Made by a program: the position numbers and the translations under genes | The notes under the pieces: model-generated | Seen by the model: only the letters and a program-made list of their open reading frames with translations | Databases searched by the model: none | What the model was told of the DNA's origin: nothing | Source: Leifsonia sp. Root227 | GTDB taxonomy: Bacteria > Actinomycetota > Actinomycetes > Actinomycetales > Microbacteriaceae | Length of the DNA: 64,000 nucleotides | Reading direction: 5' to 3' | NCBI RefSeq assembly: GCF_001428745.1 | Contig: NZ_LMIO01000003.1 | Span: 868,001 to 932,000, forward strand | Part shown: positions 41,464 through 50,064 of the stretch, piece after piece | Numbering within the stretch: the first letter of the stretch is position 1 | Layout: each line of letters starts with the position of its first letter

Positions 41464-42169
41464 GCGGCGTGTCGGTATCGTCTTCGTGTCGCACAGCGTG
41501 CAGCTGGCGGACGGCACTGTCGCCCTTGCTGGGCAGATGGCGCCGTCCGTGCGGCTGCTCGCCGCCGGTGGAACGGACGACGACGGGATCGGGACGAGCT
41601 TCGCCAAGGTCAACGCCGCTGTCGGCGAGGCGGACGGCGGGGCGGGGGTCGTCGTCATCAGCGACCTCGGCTCAGCGCTTTTGACGGCCGAGACCGTGCT
41701 CGAATTCCTGTCGGACGAGCAGCGGGCGGCGGTGGCCGTCATCGACGTGCCGTTCGTGGAAGGCGGTGTCGCCGCGGCGGTGGCTGCGGAGAGCGGCGCC
41801 GGTCTCGCCGAGGTCGTCGCGGCTGCGGAGGGTGCGCGGACTGCGTGGGCCGACGCAGCTGCATCCGCTCCCGCCGCCACGGCGGCAGCCGCGGCACCAG
41901 CCGCGCCGACCGGCCGGTACGTCCGTGAGGTCGTCCTGCGCAACAAGGACGGTCTTCACGCCAGGCCTGCTGCCGAGTTCGTCAAGCTCGCCAACACGTT
42001 CGGCGCGTCCGTCACCGTCAACGGCAAAGACGCCAAGAGCCTGCTCGGCATCATGTCGCTCGGACTGACCGCGGGGACCACAGCCGAGATCGCGTCGTCC
42101 GACGACGGAGGCGTGCCCGCCGTGGATGCCCTGGCCGCCCTGGTCGAGACCGGCTTCGGGGAGGCGTGA
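41456..42169 (+). CDS. dhaM: Dihydroxyacetone kinase phosphoryl donor DhaM (EIIA-Man plus HPr domains)
   Basis: DhaM (237 residues) passes phosphate from the PTS to DhaL-ADP. Residues about 1-130 form an EIIA(mannose)-like domain with H13 (VFVSHS) as phosphorylation site. An Ala/Pro linker (about 135-155) leads to an HPr domain with H168 in GLHARPAAEFVKLAN. The EI-like third domain found in E. coli DhaM is absent, so general Enzyme I must feed it. It is followed by hairpin repeat B. Confidence 0.93.
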   Translation: MTERRVGIVFVSHSVQLADGTVALAGQMAPSVRLLAAGGTDDDGIGTSFAKVNAAVGEADGGAGVVVISDLGSALLTAETVLEFLSDEQRAAVAVIDVPFVEGGVAAAVAAESGAGLAEVVAAAEGARTAWADAAASAPAATAAAAAPAAPTGRYVREVVLRNKDGLHARPAAEFVKLANTFGASVTVNGKDAKSLLGIMSLGLTAGTTAEIASSDDGGVPAVDALAALVETGFGEA

Positions 42170-42190
42170 CGCCGCCCCGTCCACAGCGAT

Positions 42191-42248
42191 CGAGCCCGAC
42201 GTCGTTCACGTCCCGCCTCCGCGTGTCGCCTGAACGACGTCGGACTCG
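42191..42248. repeat. Hairpin repeat B between convergent dhaM and the GNAT gene
   Basis: Arms 42191-42208 and 42231-42248 (18 bases, one mismatch; core CCGACGTCGTTCA) enclose a 22-base loop. Read on the minus strand the loop begins GGCGACACGCGGAGGCGG, matching the loops of hairpins A and C. It lies between two stop codons, so it probably terminates both transcripts. Confidence 0.8.
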
Positions 42249-42252
42249 ACGG

Positions 42253-42762
42253 TCAGGGGAGGGAGAGGGGGAGAGCCATCTCCAGCTCGCGGGCGGCGGG
42301 GTTCAGGGGGTACGGCTCTGTGGCGCCGGTGAGGGCGAAGCCGCGGCGGGTGTAGAAGCGGATCGCCGCAGGGTTGTGCTCATGCACCTGCAGGAGCAGT
42401 CGGGTGCCGCGCGGGCGTGACCAGGCGATCACCGCATCCAGAAGGGCATCGGCCATGCCGTGCGCTCTGCCGCGGTAGACCGGCGTGATGTAGACACCGA
42501 CGAGGTGCGGGTTCGGCGCTCCGATGGCCTGGAAGCCGCCCATCGTGCCGAGCCAGCGTCCGTCGTCGTCGACCGCCGCGAACAGGCGGCTCGACGACGA
42601 CCCATTGGCTGCCCGGTTGCGCCAGTGCTCGTCCGGGAGCGCTCTGGCGTGCTCCAGCGTGTCCAGGAACGCGATGGGCGTGTCCTCGAGCATTTCGAGG
42701 CGGATGGCGCGGTATGCCTGCCAGTCGTCCTCGACGCTCTCGCGCACCCTCCAGCTGGTCAT
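42253..42762 (-). CDS. GNAT-family N-acetyltransferase
   Basis: This 169-residue acetyl-CoA-dependent acyltransferase has family motif A seen as LVGVYITPVYRGRAHGMADALLDAVIAW and motif B around QVHEHNPAAIRFYTRRGFALTGATEPYPLNP. The substrate is unknown. ATG 42762 forms an ATGA overlap with the stop of the upstream aminotransferase, so the two are probably co-translated. The very long open frame extending to 44520 is not real coding beyond this point. The gene ends 4 bases from hairpin repeat B. Confidence 0.85.
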   Translation of the reverse strand: MTSWRVRESVEDDWQAYRAIRLEMLEDTPIAFLDTLEHARALPDEHWRNRAANGSSSSRLFAAVDDDGRWLGTMGGFQAIGAPNPHLVGVYITPVYRGRAHGMADALLDAVIAWSRPRGTRLLLQVHEHNPAAIRFYTRRGFALTGATEPYPLNPAARELEMALPLSLP

Positions 42763-44060
42763 GCCTCGTCGGCGATGCCGTTCGCCAGCAGCAGCTCTGC
42801 CTCGGCCAGCAGGATCGCCGTGCACAGGCCGTCGAGCGCCGTCTCGAGCTCGGTGAGCGGCGGGAAGGTCGGCGCGATGCGGATGTTCGCATCCCGAGGG
42901 TCGTCGCCGTACGGGAAGGTGGCACCGGCCGGGGTCACGGCGATGCCGGCGTCCGCCGCGAGCTGCACCGCACGCTTCGCGCAGCCGTCGAGCACGTCCA
43001 GGCTGACGAAGTACCCGCCCTTCGGAGCCGTCCAGGCGCCGGCGCCGTATGGTGCCAGGCGCTTCTCGAAGATGCGGGAGACCGCGTCGAACTTCGGCTC
43101 CAGGATGGCGCGGTGCTTCTCCATGTGGGCGGAGAGGCCGTCCGCGTCGCGGAGGAACTGCGCGTGGCGGAGCTGGTTGAGCTTGTCGGGGCCGATGCTC
43201 TGCGCCGAGAGGTTGTGCAGCATCCACTCGACGTTGGCCGGCGAGCCGCCGACGAACGCGACGCCTGCGCCTGGGAAGGTGACCTTGGAGGTGGAGGCGA
43301 ACACCAGCGGCCGGTCGGGGTTGCCTGCCTCGGCGGCCAGCGTCAGCACGTCGAACGGTGCAGGTCGCTCGTCGGTGAGGTGGTGCACCGCGTACGCGTT
43401 GTCCCAGAACAGGCGGAAGTCGGGCGCGGCGGGCAGCGAGACGAGCGCGCGGACGACCTCCTCCGAGTACACCGCGCCGCTGGGGTTGGAGTAGACGGGG
43501 ACGCACCACATGCCCTTGATGCTGTCGTCTGCCGCGAGCAGGGCGGCGACCGCATCCACGTCCGGTCCGTCGTCGTTCAGCGGCACGGGGATGAGGCGGA
43601 TGCCGTAGCGCTCGCAGATCGTGAAGTGCCTGTCGTATCCGGGCACGGGAGCCAGGAAGCTGATCGGCTGCGCACCCCACGGGCGCTCTCCGCCGGGGAC
43701 GCCGTGCAGCAGCGCCTGCACGATGACGTCGTGCATCACGGTCAGGCTGGCGTTGCCGAGCGCGAGGAGCTGGGCCGTGGGCACCTGCACGGCGTCGGAG
43801 AAGATGGCGCGCAACTCTGGCAGGCCGGTCGCTCCTCCGTAGTTGCGGAGGTCGGTGCCGGCCGCATCCCGGTATGCGCCGTCCGGCAGGTGCAGCAGGT
43901 CGTTCGACAGATCGAGCTGCTCGGCGGACGGCTTGCCGCGAGTGAGATCGAGCTTCAGACCGCAGGAGCGCAGCGTTTCGTACGCCGCAGAGAACTCGGC
44001 GTGCGCAGTGCGGAGCGCGTCGGGGGACAGATCGGCGAGGGGCGATGGCGCGGAAGTCAC
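42759..44060 (-). CDS. Aspartate aminotransferase-like enzyme (MocR-like aminotransferase subgroup)
   Basis: This 433-residue fold-type I PLP enzyme resembles the actinobacterial aspartate aminotransferases of the subgroup typified by Corynebacterium AspT. Features include LDLTRGKPSAEQLDLSN at the N-terminus, SFLAPVPGYDRHF, VPVYSNPSGAVYSEE, the FWDNAYAVHHL cofactor aspartate and the PLP lysine in FASTSKVTFPGAGVAF. It probably exchanges amino groups between aspartate/glutamate and oxoacids. GTG 44060 sits 6 nt after a TACGAT -10 box. It is likely in a two-gene unit with the GNAT gene. Confidence 0.88.
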   Translation of the reverse strand: MTSAPSPLADLSPDALRTAHAEFSAAYETLRSCGLKLDLTRGKPSAEQLDLSNDLLHLPDGAYRDAAGTDLRNYGGATGLPELRAIFSDAVQVPTAQLLALGNASLTVMHDVIVQALLHGVPGGERPWGAQPISFLAPVPGYDRHFTICERYGIRLIPVPLNDDGPDVDAVAALLAADDSIKGMWCVPVYSNPSGAVYSEEVVRALVSLPAAPDFRLFWDNAYAVHHLTDERPAPFDVLTLAAEAGNPDRPLVFASTSKVTFPGAGVAFVGGSPANVEWMLHNLSAQSIGPDKLNQLRHAQFLRDADGLSAHMEKHRAILEPKFDAVSRIFEKRLAPYGAGAWTAPKGGYFVSLDVLDGCAKRAVQLAADAGIAVTPAGATFPYGDDPRDANIRIAPTFPPLTELETALDGLCTAILLAEAELLLANGIADEA

Positions 44061-44066
44061 GATCCG

Positions 44067-44072
44067 ATCGTA
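44067..44072 (-). promoter_or_regulatory. Candidate -10 box (TACGAT, minus strand) for the aminotransferase
   Basis: On the minus strand TACGAT is followed by CGGATC and then the GTG start at 44060, so a leaderless mRNA is predicted. Confidence 0.45.
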
Positions 44073-44128
44073 GCCGCGCCCGCAGTGGCGCGGGCCGCCT
44101 CAGGGCAGGCTGTGCGAACATCACAGAT

Positions 44129-44776
44129 GTGTCAGACCAATTGAAGACCGTTCGCGGCCGTTCCCGGCTGCGGATGATCGCTGCGTTCCTGTTCGGCTTC
44201 ATCGTCGCAATGATCACCGGCCTGCTCGGAGAGTGGCAGTTCGCGCTCATCACCGGGTGGGCGGGCGCGTGCGTCGTGTACATCGTGTGGGTGTGGTCCA
44301 TCGTCTGGCGGATGGACGCTGACGAGACCAGGTCGCACGCGACGAGGGAGGATCCCGGCACGACCGCCTCCGACCTGCTGCTGCTGATCGCCAGCCTCGC
44401 CGGAGTGGTCGCGATCGTGTTCGTGCTCGTCGCCGCGCGCCAGGTCCACGGCGCCCCGCAGGCGTGGCTGGCGCTGCTCGCCATCGCGTCGGTCGCCCTG
44501 TCCTGGACGCTCGTGCACACGATCTACACCCTGCGGTACGCCCGGATGTACTATCACCAGCCAGAGGGCGGCATCGACTTCAACCAGGACGAGCCGCCGC
44601 GCTACAGCGACTTCGCCTACGTGGCTTTCACGCTCGGGATGACGTTCCAGGTGAGCGACACGAACATCGGCAACCCGCACATCCGGCGTGCCATCCTGCG
44701 GCACACGCTGCTGTCGTATCTGTTCGGCTCGGTCATCCTCGCCACCACCGTCAACCTCGTCGCCGGGCTCACCTGA
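44129..44776 (+). CDS. DUF1345-family membrane protein
   Basis: This 215-residue integral membrane protein of unknown function belongs to the DUF1345 family. It has hydrophobic segments at about residues 15-32, 38-56, 77-97, 105-128 and 192-212. The family signature lies in the loop HQPEGGIDFNQDEPPRYSDFAYVAFTLGMTFQVSDTNI. The start is GTG 44129, giving VSDQLKTVRGR; upstream frame has no conserved sequence. The stop codon lies inside the left arm of hairpin repeat C. It is divergent from the aminotransferase gene and convergent with folA. Confidence 0.83.
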   Translation: MSDQLKTVRGRSRLRMIAAFLFGFIVAMITGLLGEWQFALITGWAGACVVYIVWVWSIVWRMDADETRSHATREDPGTTASDLLLLIASLAGVVAIVFVLVAARQVHGAPQAWLALLAIASVALSWTLVHTIYTLRYARMYYHQPEGGIDFNQDEPPRYSDFAYVAFTLGMTFQVSDTNIGNPHIRRAILRHTLLSYLFGSVILATTVNLVAGLT

Positions 44777-44843
44777 TCATCGAGTCTGCAGTTGTTCAGC
44801 CGACACGCCGGGGCGACGGGTGATCAACTTCGGACTCGATCAT
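44776..44843. repeat. Hairpin repeat C spanning the stop codons of DUF1345 and folA
   Basis: The 23-base arms 44776-44798 and 44821-44843 give 19 Watson-Crick pairs and one G-T. The 22-base loop GCCGACACGCCGGGGCGACG (first 20 bases) matches hairpins A and B. The DUF1345 TGA (44774-44776) and the folA TGA (44840-44842, minus strand) are embedded in the arms. The element is very similar to repeat B over its whole length when B is reversed. Confidence 0.78.
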
Positions 44844-45319
44844 CTGGTGAGGCGGGTGAAGCGGTAGCGGAGCCCGGAGGCGGCGGTGAGCCAGGGGCCG
44901 GGGTCGCTGGTCCAGGAGGCGTCGATGGCGGGGGCGTGGGTGTCGCCGTCGACGGCGAGGTCGATCTCGGTGAGCTCGACGCGGTCGGCGGACGGGAGGG
45001 CGAGCCGGTACAGCTCTGCTCCGCCGATCACCCAGGTGGTCTGCGAGGTGGAGGCGGCAAGCGCATCCTGGATGCTGTGGGCGACGACAGCGCCGGGCGC
45101 CTGCCAGTCGGCCTGCCTGGTGACCACGATGTTCCTGCGGCCGGGGAGCGGCCGGAAGCGGTCAGGCAGCGACTCCCAGGTGCGTCGGCCCATGACCACC
45201 GTGTCGTCTCCGGTGAGCTCGCGGAAGTGCTTCAGGTCCTCCGGCAGATGCCACGGCATGGTGCCGCCCGCGCCGATGACGCCGTCGTGCGCCTCCGCCC
45301 AGATGAGCGCGAGGCTCAT
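44840..45319 (-). CDS. folA: Dihydrofolate reductase
   Basis: DHFR (159 residues) reduces dihydrofolate produced by ThyA back to tetrahydrofolate. The sequence starts [31 protein letters not shown], with the canonical W and catalytic acidic residue. It continues with [21 protein letters not shown] and [13 protein letters not shown], the NADPH- and substrate-binding blocks. ATG 45319 overlaps the thyA stop (ATGA), a classic thyA-folA pair. The stop lies in hairpin repeat C. Confidence 0.96.
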   Translation of the reverse strand: MSLALIWAEAHDGVIGAGGTMPWHLPEDLKHFRELTGDDTVVMGRRTWESLPDRFRPLPGRRNIVVTRQADWQAPGAVVAHSIQDALAASTSQTTWVIGGAELYRLALPSADRVELTEIDLAVDGDTHAPAIDASWTSDPGPWLTAASGLRYRFTRLTR

Positions 45320-46125
45320 ACGGCGACCAGCGCCCGGATGGCCGGGTGGTGCTGGTAGCCCTCGATCACGAAGTCGTCGAAGCGGTAGTCGAAGATGCTC
45401 TCCGGCGTGCGGGCGAACCGCAGCGTCGGCGCGGGATACGGATCGCGGGACAGCTGCTCGGTGACCTGCTCGACGTGGTTGTCGTAGATGTGCACGTCTC
45501 CGCCCGTCCAGACGAACTCGCCCGGTTCGAGGCCGACCTGCTGGGCGACCATCATCGTGAGCAGCGCGTAGCTGGCGATGTTGAACGGGACGCCGAGGAA
45601 CATGTCTGCGCTGCGCTGGTAGAGCTGGCAGGAGAGCTTGCCGTCCGCGACGTAGAACTGGAAGAACGCGTGGCAGGGAGCGAGGGCCATCTGCGGGATG
45701 TCGGCGACATTCCACGCCGAGACGATGATGCGGCGCGAGTCCGGGTCGCTGCGCAGGGTGTCGATCACCTGGCTGATCTGGTCGATGTGCGTGCCGTCCG
45801 GCGCTGGCCAGGAGCGCCACTGCACGCCGTAGACCGGGCCGAGCTCGCCGTTCTCGTCCGCCCACTCGTCCCAGATGGTGACGCCGTTCTCACGCAGCCA
45901 GCCGACGTTGCTGTCGCCGCGAAGGAACCAGAGCAGTTCGTAGGCGATCGACTTGAAGTGCACGCGCTTGGTGGTGATGAGCGGGAAGCCGTCGGCGAGG
46001 TCGAACCGCAACTGCCGGCCGAACACGCTGCGCGTCCCCGTGCCCGTGCGATCGGATTTGTGCACTCCGTTCGCGAGCACGTCGCGGAGCAGGTCTTCGT
46101 ACGGGGTCTCGATCGTCTCGCTCAT
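45316..46125 (-). CDS. thyA: Thymidylate synthase ThyA
   Basis: ThyA (269 residues) makes dTMP from dUMP with methylene-THF. The catalytic cysteine is in [44 protein letters not shown], about residue 148. The N-terminal [35 protein letters not shown] and [20 protein letters not shown] are typical. It is followed by folA in an overlapping pair. The start ATG 46125 comes 7 nt after a TACGAT -10 box, and the gene is divergent from the NCS1 permease gene. Confidence 0.97.
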   Translation of the reverse strand: MSETIETPYEDLLRDVLANGVHKSDRTGTGTRSVFGRQLRFDLADGFPLITTKRVHFKSIAYELLWFLRGDSNVGWLRENGVTIWDEWADENGELGPVYGVQWRSWPAPDGTHIDQISQVIDTLRSDPDSRRIIVSAWNVADIPQMALAPCHAFFQFYVADGKLSCQLYQRSADMFLGVPFNIASYALLTMMVAQQVGLEPGEFVWTGGDVHIYDNHVEQVTEQLSRDPYPAPTLRFARTPESIFDYRFDDFVIEGYQHHPAIRALVAV

Positions 46126-46132
46126 CGAGTCG

Positions 46133-46138
46133 ATCGTA
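46133..46138 (-). promoter_or_regulatory. Candidate -10 box (TACGAT, minus strand) for thyA-folA
   Basis: TACGAT followed by 7 nt (CGACTCG) and the thyA ATG; the same hexamer and spacing class as the aminotransferase promoter. It is predicted leaderless. Confidence 0.45.
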
Positions 46139-46193
46139 ACGCCGATCGGTCGAATCGGCGGGCGCGAACCGGCTTCGTGACGCGACTCGTCGC

Positions 46194-46199
46194 TAGTCT
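46194..46199 (+). promoter_or_regulatory. Candidate -10 box (TAGTCT) for the NCS1 permease gene
   Basis: TAGTCT then TGCCCC (6 nt) then ATG 46206. There is no room for a Shine-Dalgarno, so a leaderless message is predicted. Confidence 0.48.
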
Positions 46200-46205
46200 T
46201 GCCCC

Positions 46206-48368
46206 ATGGAAGGCGACGAGGTCGAGCCGGACCCGGCCTCCCTCACCGACGACGAGGTGAAGGAGCTCGTCGGCCACGACCTGGCGGCGCACGACACCCT
46301 GGCGGCGATCGAGCACCTGGAGAGCGTGCTGGAGGCCCGCGCGACGGCGGCGATCCCGATCCAGCGCGCGCGGGATGCCGGAACTGCGCCGGATGCAGGC
46401 ACTTCGCCGAATACAGAGCCAGAGCCGGAGCCGGACTCCGACTCCGACACCGACGGCACCCCGACCCAGCTCATCAGCTTCGACGACCTCCCCGTCCCTC
46501 GCCGCACCTCAGGCCCGCAGCCGACGTTCAGCGCGTGGATCGCGCCCGCCGCCGCCGCGCATCCGGGACCGCGGGTGCAGCGGCCTGAGCCGTTGGACTT
46601 CGTGCCGGAGGAGGTGGCCCCTCGCGACTCGGAGCCTGTGCCGATCGTGCCGCTGCTCCCGCTCCTCCCGTTGCCGGTGGAGCACCCGGATGCGCCGAGT
46701 CTCGACTCCGTGCCGCTGCCCGTGCTGCAGGCCGATGCCCTGGCCGGACACGACCTCGGGGCGGCGGGGCCGGTGGCGGATGCGATCGACGCCGACCTCG
46801 CAGACGACGCGGACGACGTCGTGCTGCCGACGGGCTCGCTCGCCGCTCCCGTCGCGAGTCAGCGAGTCGCGTCGGACGAGCGCATCCTGTTCGGGGACGA
46901 GCCCGTGCCTGCGCCGCTGTTCGAGGTGGAGGACGCCGACCTGCGGCCGACGCCGGTCGAGCGCAGGGTCGGGCGCGCATCCCGGTTGTTCTGGCTGTGG
47001 TTCGCCGGCACGTCGTCGCTGATCAGCGTCGGCGTCGGCGCGACTCTGTTCACGCTCGGCCTCAGCCTGCGGCAGATGCTGGTCGCGACGCTGATCGGCG
47101 TCGCGCTGTCGTTCCTGCCGCTCGGGCTCGGCACGCTCGCCGGGAAGTGGAGCGGGCAGCCGACCATGGTGGTGTCGCGTGCGACCTTCGGCCTGCGCGG
47201 CAACGTCGTGCCCGCCGCTCTCGCTCTGCTGACCAGGATCTTCTGGGGCGCCGTGCTGCTCTGGCTCGCCGGGGCGGCGGTGGGCGCGCTGTTCACGTCG
47301 GAGGGCTGGGCAGCCGAGCCGCTGATTCCGACCACCGTCGGCCTCGTCGTCGCCATCGGCATCGCGCTCGCCGTCGCGTACTTCGGCTACGCGCTGGTGG
47401 CGCGGGTGCAGCTCGTGCTGACCATCGCATCCGCTGCCTTGATCGTGGTGATGATCGCGGCGACCTGGCGGTACGTCGACCTGCCGACAGCGCTGGCAGC
47501 GCCGGACGCGATCTGGCTGCGCGTCATCACCGGCGCCGTGCTCGTCTTCAGCTATCTCGGGCTGGCCTGGGCGAACAGCAGCGCCGAGGTCGCCCGCTAC
47601 CAGCGGCCGACATCGTCCGGGGCGACCGGGATGCTCTGGGCCACCTTCGGCGCAGCCCTTCCTCCGTTCATGCTCATCTCGTACGGCGGGATGCTCGCCG
47701 CCTCTGACACGGCGCTCGCCGACGACTTCGCGGCCAACCCGGTGAGCGCCTTCTCCCAGCTCGGGCTCCCTGCCTGGTATCCCGTGCCGCTGCTGCTGGC
47801 CGTGACGCTCAGCCTGATCTCCGGGCTGGTGCTCAACATCTACTCTGGCGGGTTCACGCTGGAGGCGCTCGGCGCGCATCTCGGCAGGCGCTGGAGCACC
47901 GTGGCGGTCGGCGGGGCGATCGCCCTCGCCGGGTTCGTGCTCGCGGCGACCGTGAGCGACCTGTCGAGCGTCGTGCGGAGCCTGCCGACCACGCTCGCCG
48001 TGCCCGTCGCGGCCTGGGCGGGGTTGTTCATCGCCGAGATGATGCTGCGCACCAGACGGTTCCACCAGCCGTCCCTCCTGCACAGCGGCGGTGCATACCC
48101 GGACTGGCGCTGGACCAACCTGTGGATGCTCGTGGCCGCCTCGGCGGTTGGCCTCGGGCTCATCTCGTCCGACCTGCCGTGGCTGAGCTGGGAAGGCTAC
48201 CTGTTCCGGCTGGTCGGCATAGCGCCCGACAGTGACATCGGCATGACCGATATCGGCGTCGTCGTCGCGCTCGGCATCGGCATCCTGACGCCGATCGTCG
48301 CCGGGGTGCCTGCGCTGCGCCGACAGGAGGAGGCGATCGACACCGCGGCGCTGTCCCTCGGCAAGTAG
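46206..48368 (+). CDS. NCS1-family cytosine/purine permease-like protein with long acidic N-terminus
   Basis: This is a 720-residue protein. Residues from about 260 onward form a nucleobase:cation symporter-1 type transporter with about 12 hydrophobic segments ([77 protein letters not shown]). It probably imports cytosine, purines or a related base. The first 258 or so residues are acidic, Pro/Asp/Glu-rich and without a recognisable domain, an unusually long cytoplasmic extension for this family (normally 420-500 residues). The substrate is unassigned, and no metabolic neighbour helps. Confidence 0.82.
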   Translation: MEGDEVEPDPASLTDDEVKELVGHDLAAHDTLAAIEHLESVLEARATAAIPIQRARDAGTAPDAGTSPNTEPEPEPDSDSDTDGTPTQLISFDDLPVPRRTSGPQPTFSAWIAPAAAAHPGPRVQRPEPLDFVPEEVAPRDSEPVPIVPLLPLLPLPVEHPDAPSLDSVPLPVLQADALAGHDLGAAGPVADAIDADLADDADDVVLPTGSLAAPVASQRVASDERILFGDEPVPAPLFEVEDADLRPTPVERRVGRASRLFWLWFAGTSSLISVGVGATLFTLGLSLRQMLVATLIGVALSFLPLGLGTLAGKWSGQPTMVVSRATFGLRGNVVPAALALLTRIFWGAVLLWLAGAAVGALFTSEGWAAEPLIPTTVGLVVAIGIALAVAYFGYALVARVQLVLTIASAALIVVMIAATWRYVDLPTALAAPDAIWLRVITGAVLVFSYLGLAWANSSAEVARYQRPTSSGATGMLWATFGAALPPFMLISYGGMLAASDTALADDFAANPVSAFSQLGLPAWYPVPLLLAVTLSLISGLVLNIYSGGFTLEALGAHLGRRWSTVAVGGAIALAGFVLAATVSDLSSVVRSLPTTLAVPVAAWAGLFIAEMMLRTRRFHQPSLLHSGGAYPDWRWTNLWMLVAASAVGLGLISSDLPWLSWEGYLFRLVGIAPDSDIGMTDIGVVVALGIGILTPIVAGVPALRRQEEAIDTAALSLGK

Positions 48369-48371
48369 GCT
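48366..48371 (+). promoter_or_regulatory. Candidate -10 box (TAGGCT) for the NIF3-like gene, overlapping the permease stop codon
   Basis: The TAG stop of the permease gene is also the first half of TAGGCT, followed by 7 nt and GTG 48379. The downstream gene may therefore be expressed independently as a leaderless mRNA. Confidence 0.38.
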
Positions 48372-48378
48372 CTATCCC

Positions 48379-49197
48379 GTGCCGTACACGCTTGCTTCCG
48401 TCCGTGAGACCGTCGAGCGACTCTGGCCGCTCTCCGGCGCAGAGGCGTGGGACGCACCCGGCCTCGTGGCGGGCGATCCCGGCGCGCAGGTCGAGCGCAT
48501 CCTGCTGGCCGTGGATGCGGTCTCCGCGACCGTCGAGGAAGCCGTCGACGCCGGGGCCGACCTGCTGCTGACGCACCACCCCCTGCTCCTGCGCGGCGTG
48601 ACCAGCGTGGCGGAGGACAGGTACAAGGGCGCGATCCTCGCCCGTCTCATCAAGGCGGACTGCGCGCTCATCGCCGCGCACACCAATGCCGACGTCGTCG
48701 CGGACGGCACCTCCGCCGTCCTCGCGCGCCTCCTCGGGGTCACCGGCACCACGCCGATCGCGCCGTCGCCGGACGGCGTCACGGGCATCGGCCGCGTCGG
48801 AACGCTCGCGGAGCCCACCACCCTCGGCGCTCTCGCACGCCGCCTCGCCGAGATCCTGCCTGCCACCGCCGGCGGCATCCGCGCGGCAGGCGACTACCAG
48901 CAGCCGGTCAGCACCGTCGCCGTGTGCGGCGGAGCAGGCGACTCGCTGCTCGGCTCTGACGCCGTCCGCGGCGCGGACGTCTACATCACCGCCGACCTCC
49001 GCCACCACCCGGCCTCCGAGGCGCGCGAACAGGCCGCCATCGGGGGAGGGCCAGCCCTCCTCGACGTCTCCCACTGGGCCAGCGAGTGGCTGTGGCTCGA
49101 CACCGCCGCCGAGCAGCTCAGAGCCGAGCTCCCCGGCATCGTCGTCGAGGTCAGCGACCTGCGCACCGACCCGTGGGACTTCGCGATCCTGCAGTGA
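48379..49197 (+). CDS. NIF3-family dinuclear metal-binding protein
   Basis: This 272-residue Nif3/YbgI-like protein belongs to a widely conserved family with a dinuclear metal site. A role as GTP cyclohydrolase-type hydrolase has been proposed, but its physiological function is unclear. Metal ligands are visible in LLLTHHPLLLRG, AHTNAD and, near the C-terminus, LLDVSHWASEWLWL (His, Glu). The central domain is short, so this is the basic form without the eukaryote-like insert. It precedes the zinc-ribbon-type coiled-coil gene, a pairing also seen in mycobacteria. Confidence 0.9.
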   Translation: MPYTLASVRETVERLWPLSGAEAWDAPGLVAGDPGAQVERILLAVDAVSATVEEAVDAGADLLLTHHPLLLRGVTSVAEDRYKGAILARLIKADCALIAAHTNADVVADGTSAVLARLLGVTGTTPIAPSPDGVTGIGRVGTLAEPTTLGALARRLAEILPATAGGIRAAGDYQQPVSTVAVCGGAGDSLLGSDAVRGADVYITADLRHHPASEAREQAAIGGGPALLDVSHWASEWLWLDTAAEQLRAELPGIVVEVSDLRTDPWDFAILQ

Positions 49198-49252
49198 TCG
49201 CCCCAGCCATCCAGACCACCGAGCATCAGCAGCACCGAGAGAGCGGACCACC

Positions 49253-49987
49253 GTGAAAGCCAGCCCCACCGACCAGAACGAGCTCCTTCGCCTCCAGACG
49301 GCGGACACCCGCCTGACCCAGCTCGACCACGCGGCCAAGACCCTGCCGCAGCTCGCCCAGCTGGCGGCCCTGCAGCCGGAGGTGGATGCGCTCCGCACCC
49401 GCTGGATCGCCCGCACAGGCGAGCTCGAGGACTCGCGGGCCGAGCTGAAGCGCGTCGAGTCCGACGTCGCCGTCGTCGAGGCCCGCATGGAACGCGACAG
49501 CGGTCGCCTGCAGCACACCTCGTCGACCAAGGACGTCCAGGCGCTCGAAGCGGAGCTGACCGCCCTGGGCAAGCGCCGCGACGATCTCGAAGAGATCGAG
49601 CTCACCGTGATGGAGCGTCTCGAGGAGCAGGAGAGCGCGCTCGCCGCCGTCGAGGCCGAGCGGGCGGAGCTCGACGGCCGGGTGCAGGCGCTGGAGACCG
49701 CCAAGGCGGAGGAGCTGGGGAAGCTGGACGCGCAGCGCACCGCTCTCGCGAAGGACCGGACTGCGATCGTCTCCGGCATCCCCGCCGACCTGATCGAGCT
49801 GTACGAGAAGCAGCGCGCCCGCTACGGCATCGGCGCCGCCCTGCTCGTGCGCGGCGTCTCGATGGGCAGCAACGTGAAGCTCACCGAGTCCGATCTGTCC
49901 GTCATCCGCCGCGCGGCCGACGACGACGTGGTGCTCTGCCCGGACAGCGGAGCGATCCTGATCAGGAACGAGGAGTCGGGGCTCTAG
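49253..49987 (+). CDS. Coiled-coil protein of the C4-type zinc ribbon (zf-RING_7) family, with degenerate zinc site
   Basis: This 244-residue protein resembles mycobacterial Rv2229c-type proteins. A long antiparallel coiled coil (about residues 10-175; ELLRLQTADTRLTQLDHA, SSTKDVQALEAELTALGKR) is followed by the domain that normally holds two CxxC pairs. Here the first pair is replaced (RGVSMGSNVKL) and the second is half lost (LCPDSGAILIR), leaving one cysteine. Zinc binding is therefore unlikely although the fold may persist. The GTG start at 49253 follows the NIF3-like gene after 55 bases. The function of the family is unknown. Confidence 0.83.
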   Translation: MKASPTDQNELLRLQTADTRLTQLDHAAKTLPQLAQLAALQPEVDALRTRWIARTGELEDSRAELKRVESDVAVVEARMERDSGRLQHTSSTKDVQALEAELTALGKRRDDLEEIELTVMERLEEQESALAAVEAERAELDGRVQALETAKAEELGKLDAQRTALAKDRTAIVSGIPADLIELYEKQRARYGIGAALLVRGVSMGSNVKLTESDLSVIRRAADDDVVLCPDSGAILIRNEESGL

Positions 49988-50064
49988 GGCCGCTCTTCGC
50001 GCCGGCCGGCGGCGGCCTGCTCCGAGCATCCTGTGGGTGCGGGGGACCGCATCCGCTGCTGCGA

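Noticed and set aside
42763..44520. Upstream extension of the GNAT gene to 44520 as a giant fusion protein
   Set aside because: The extension runs in a shadow frame through the aminotransferase gene and has no acetyltransferase or other domain; ATG 42762 with ATGA overlap is a far better start.
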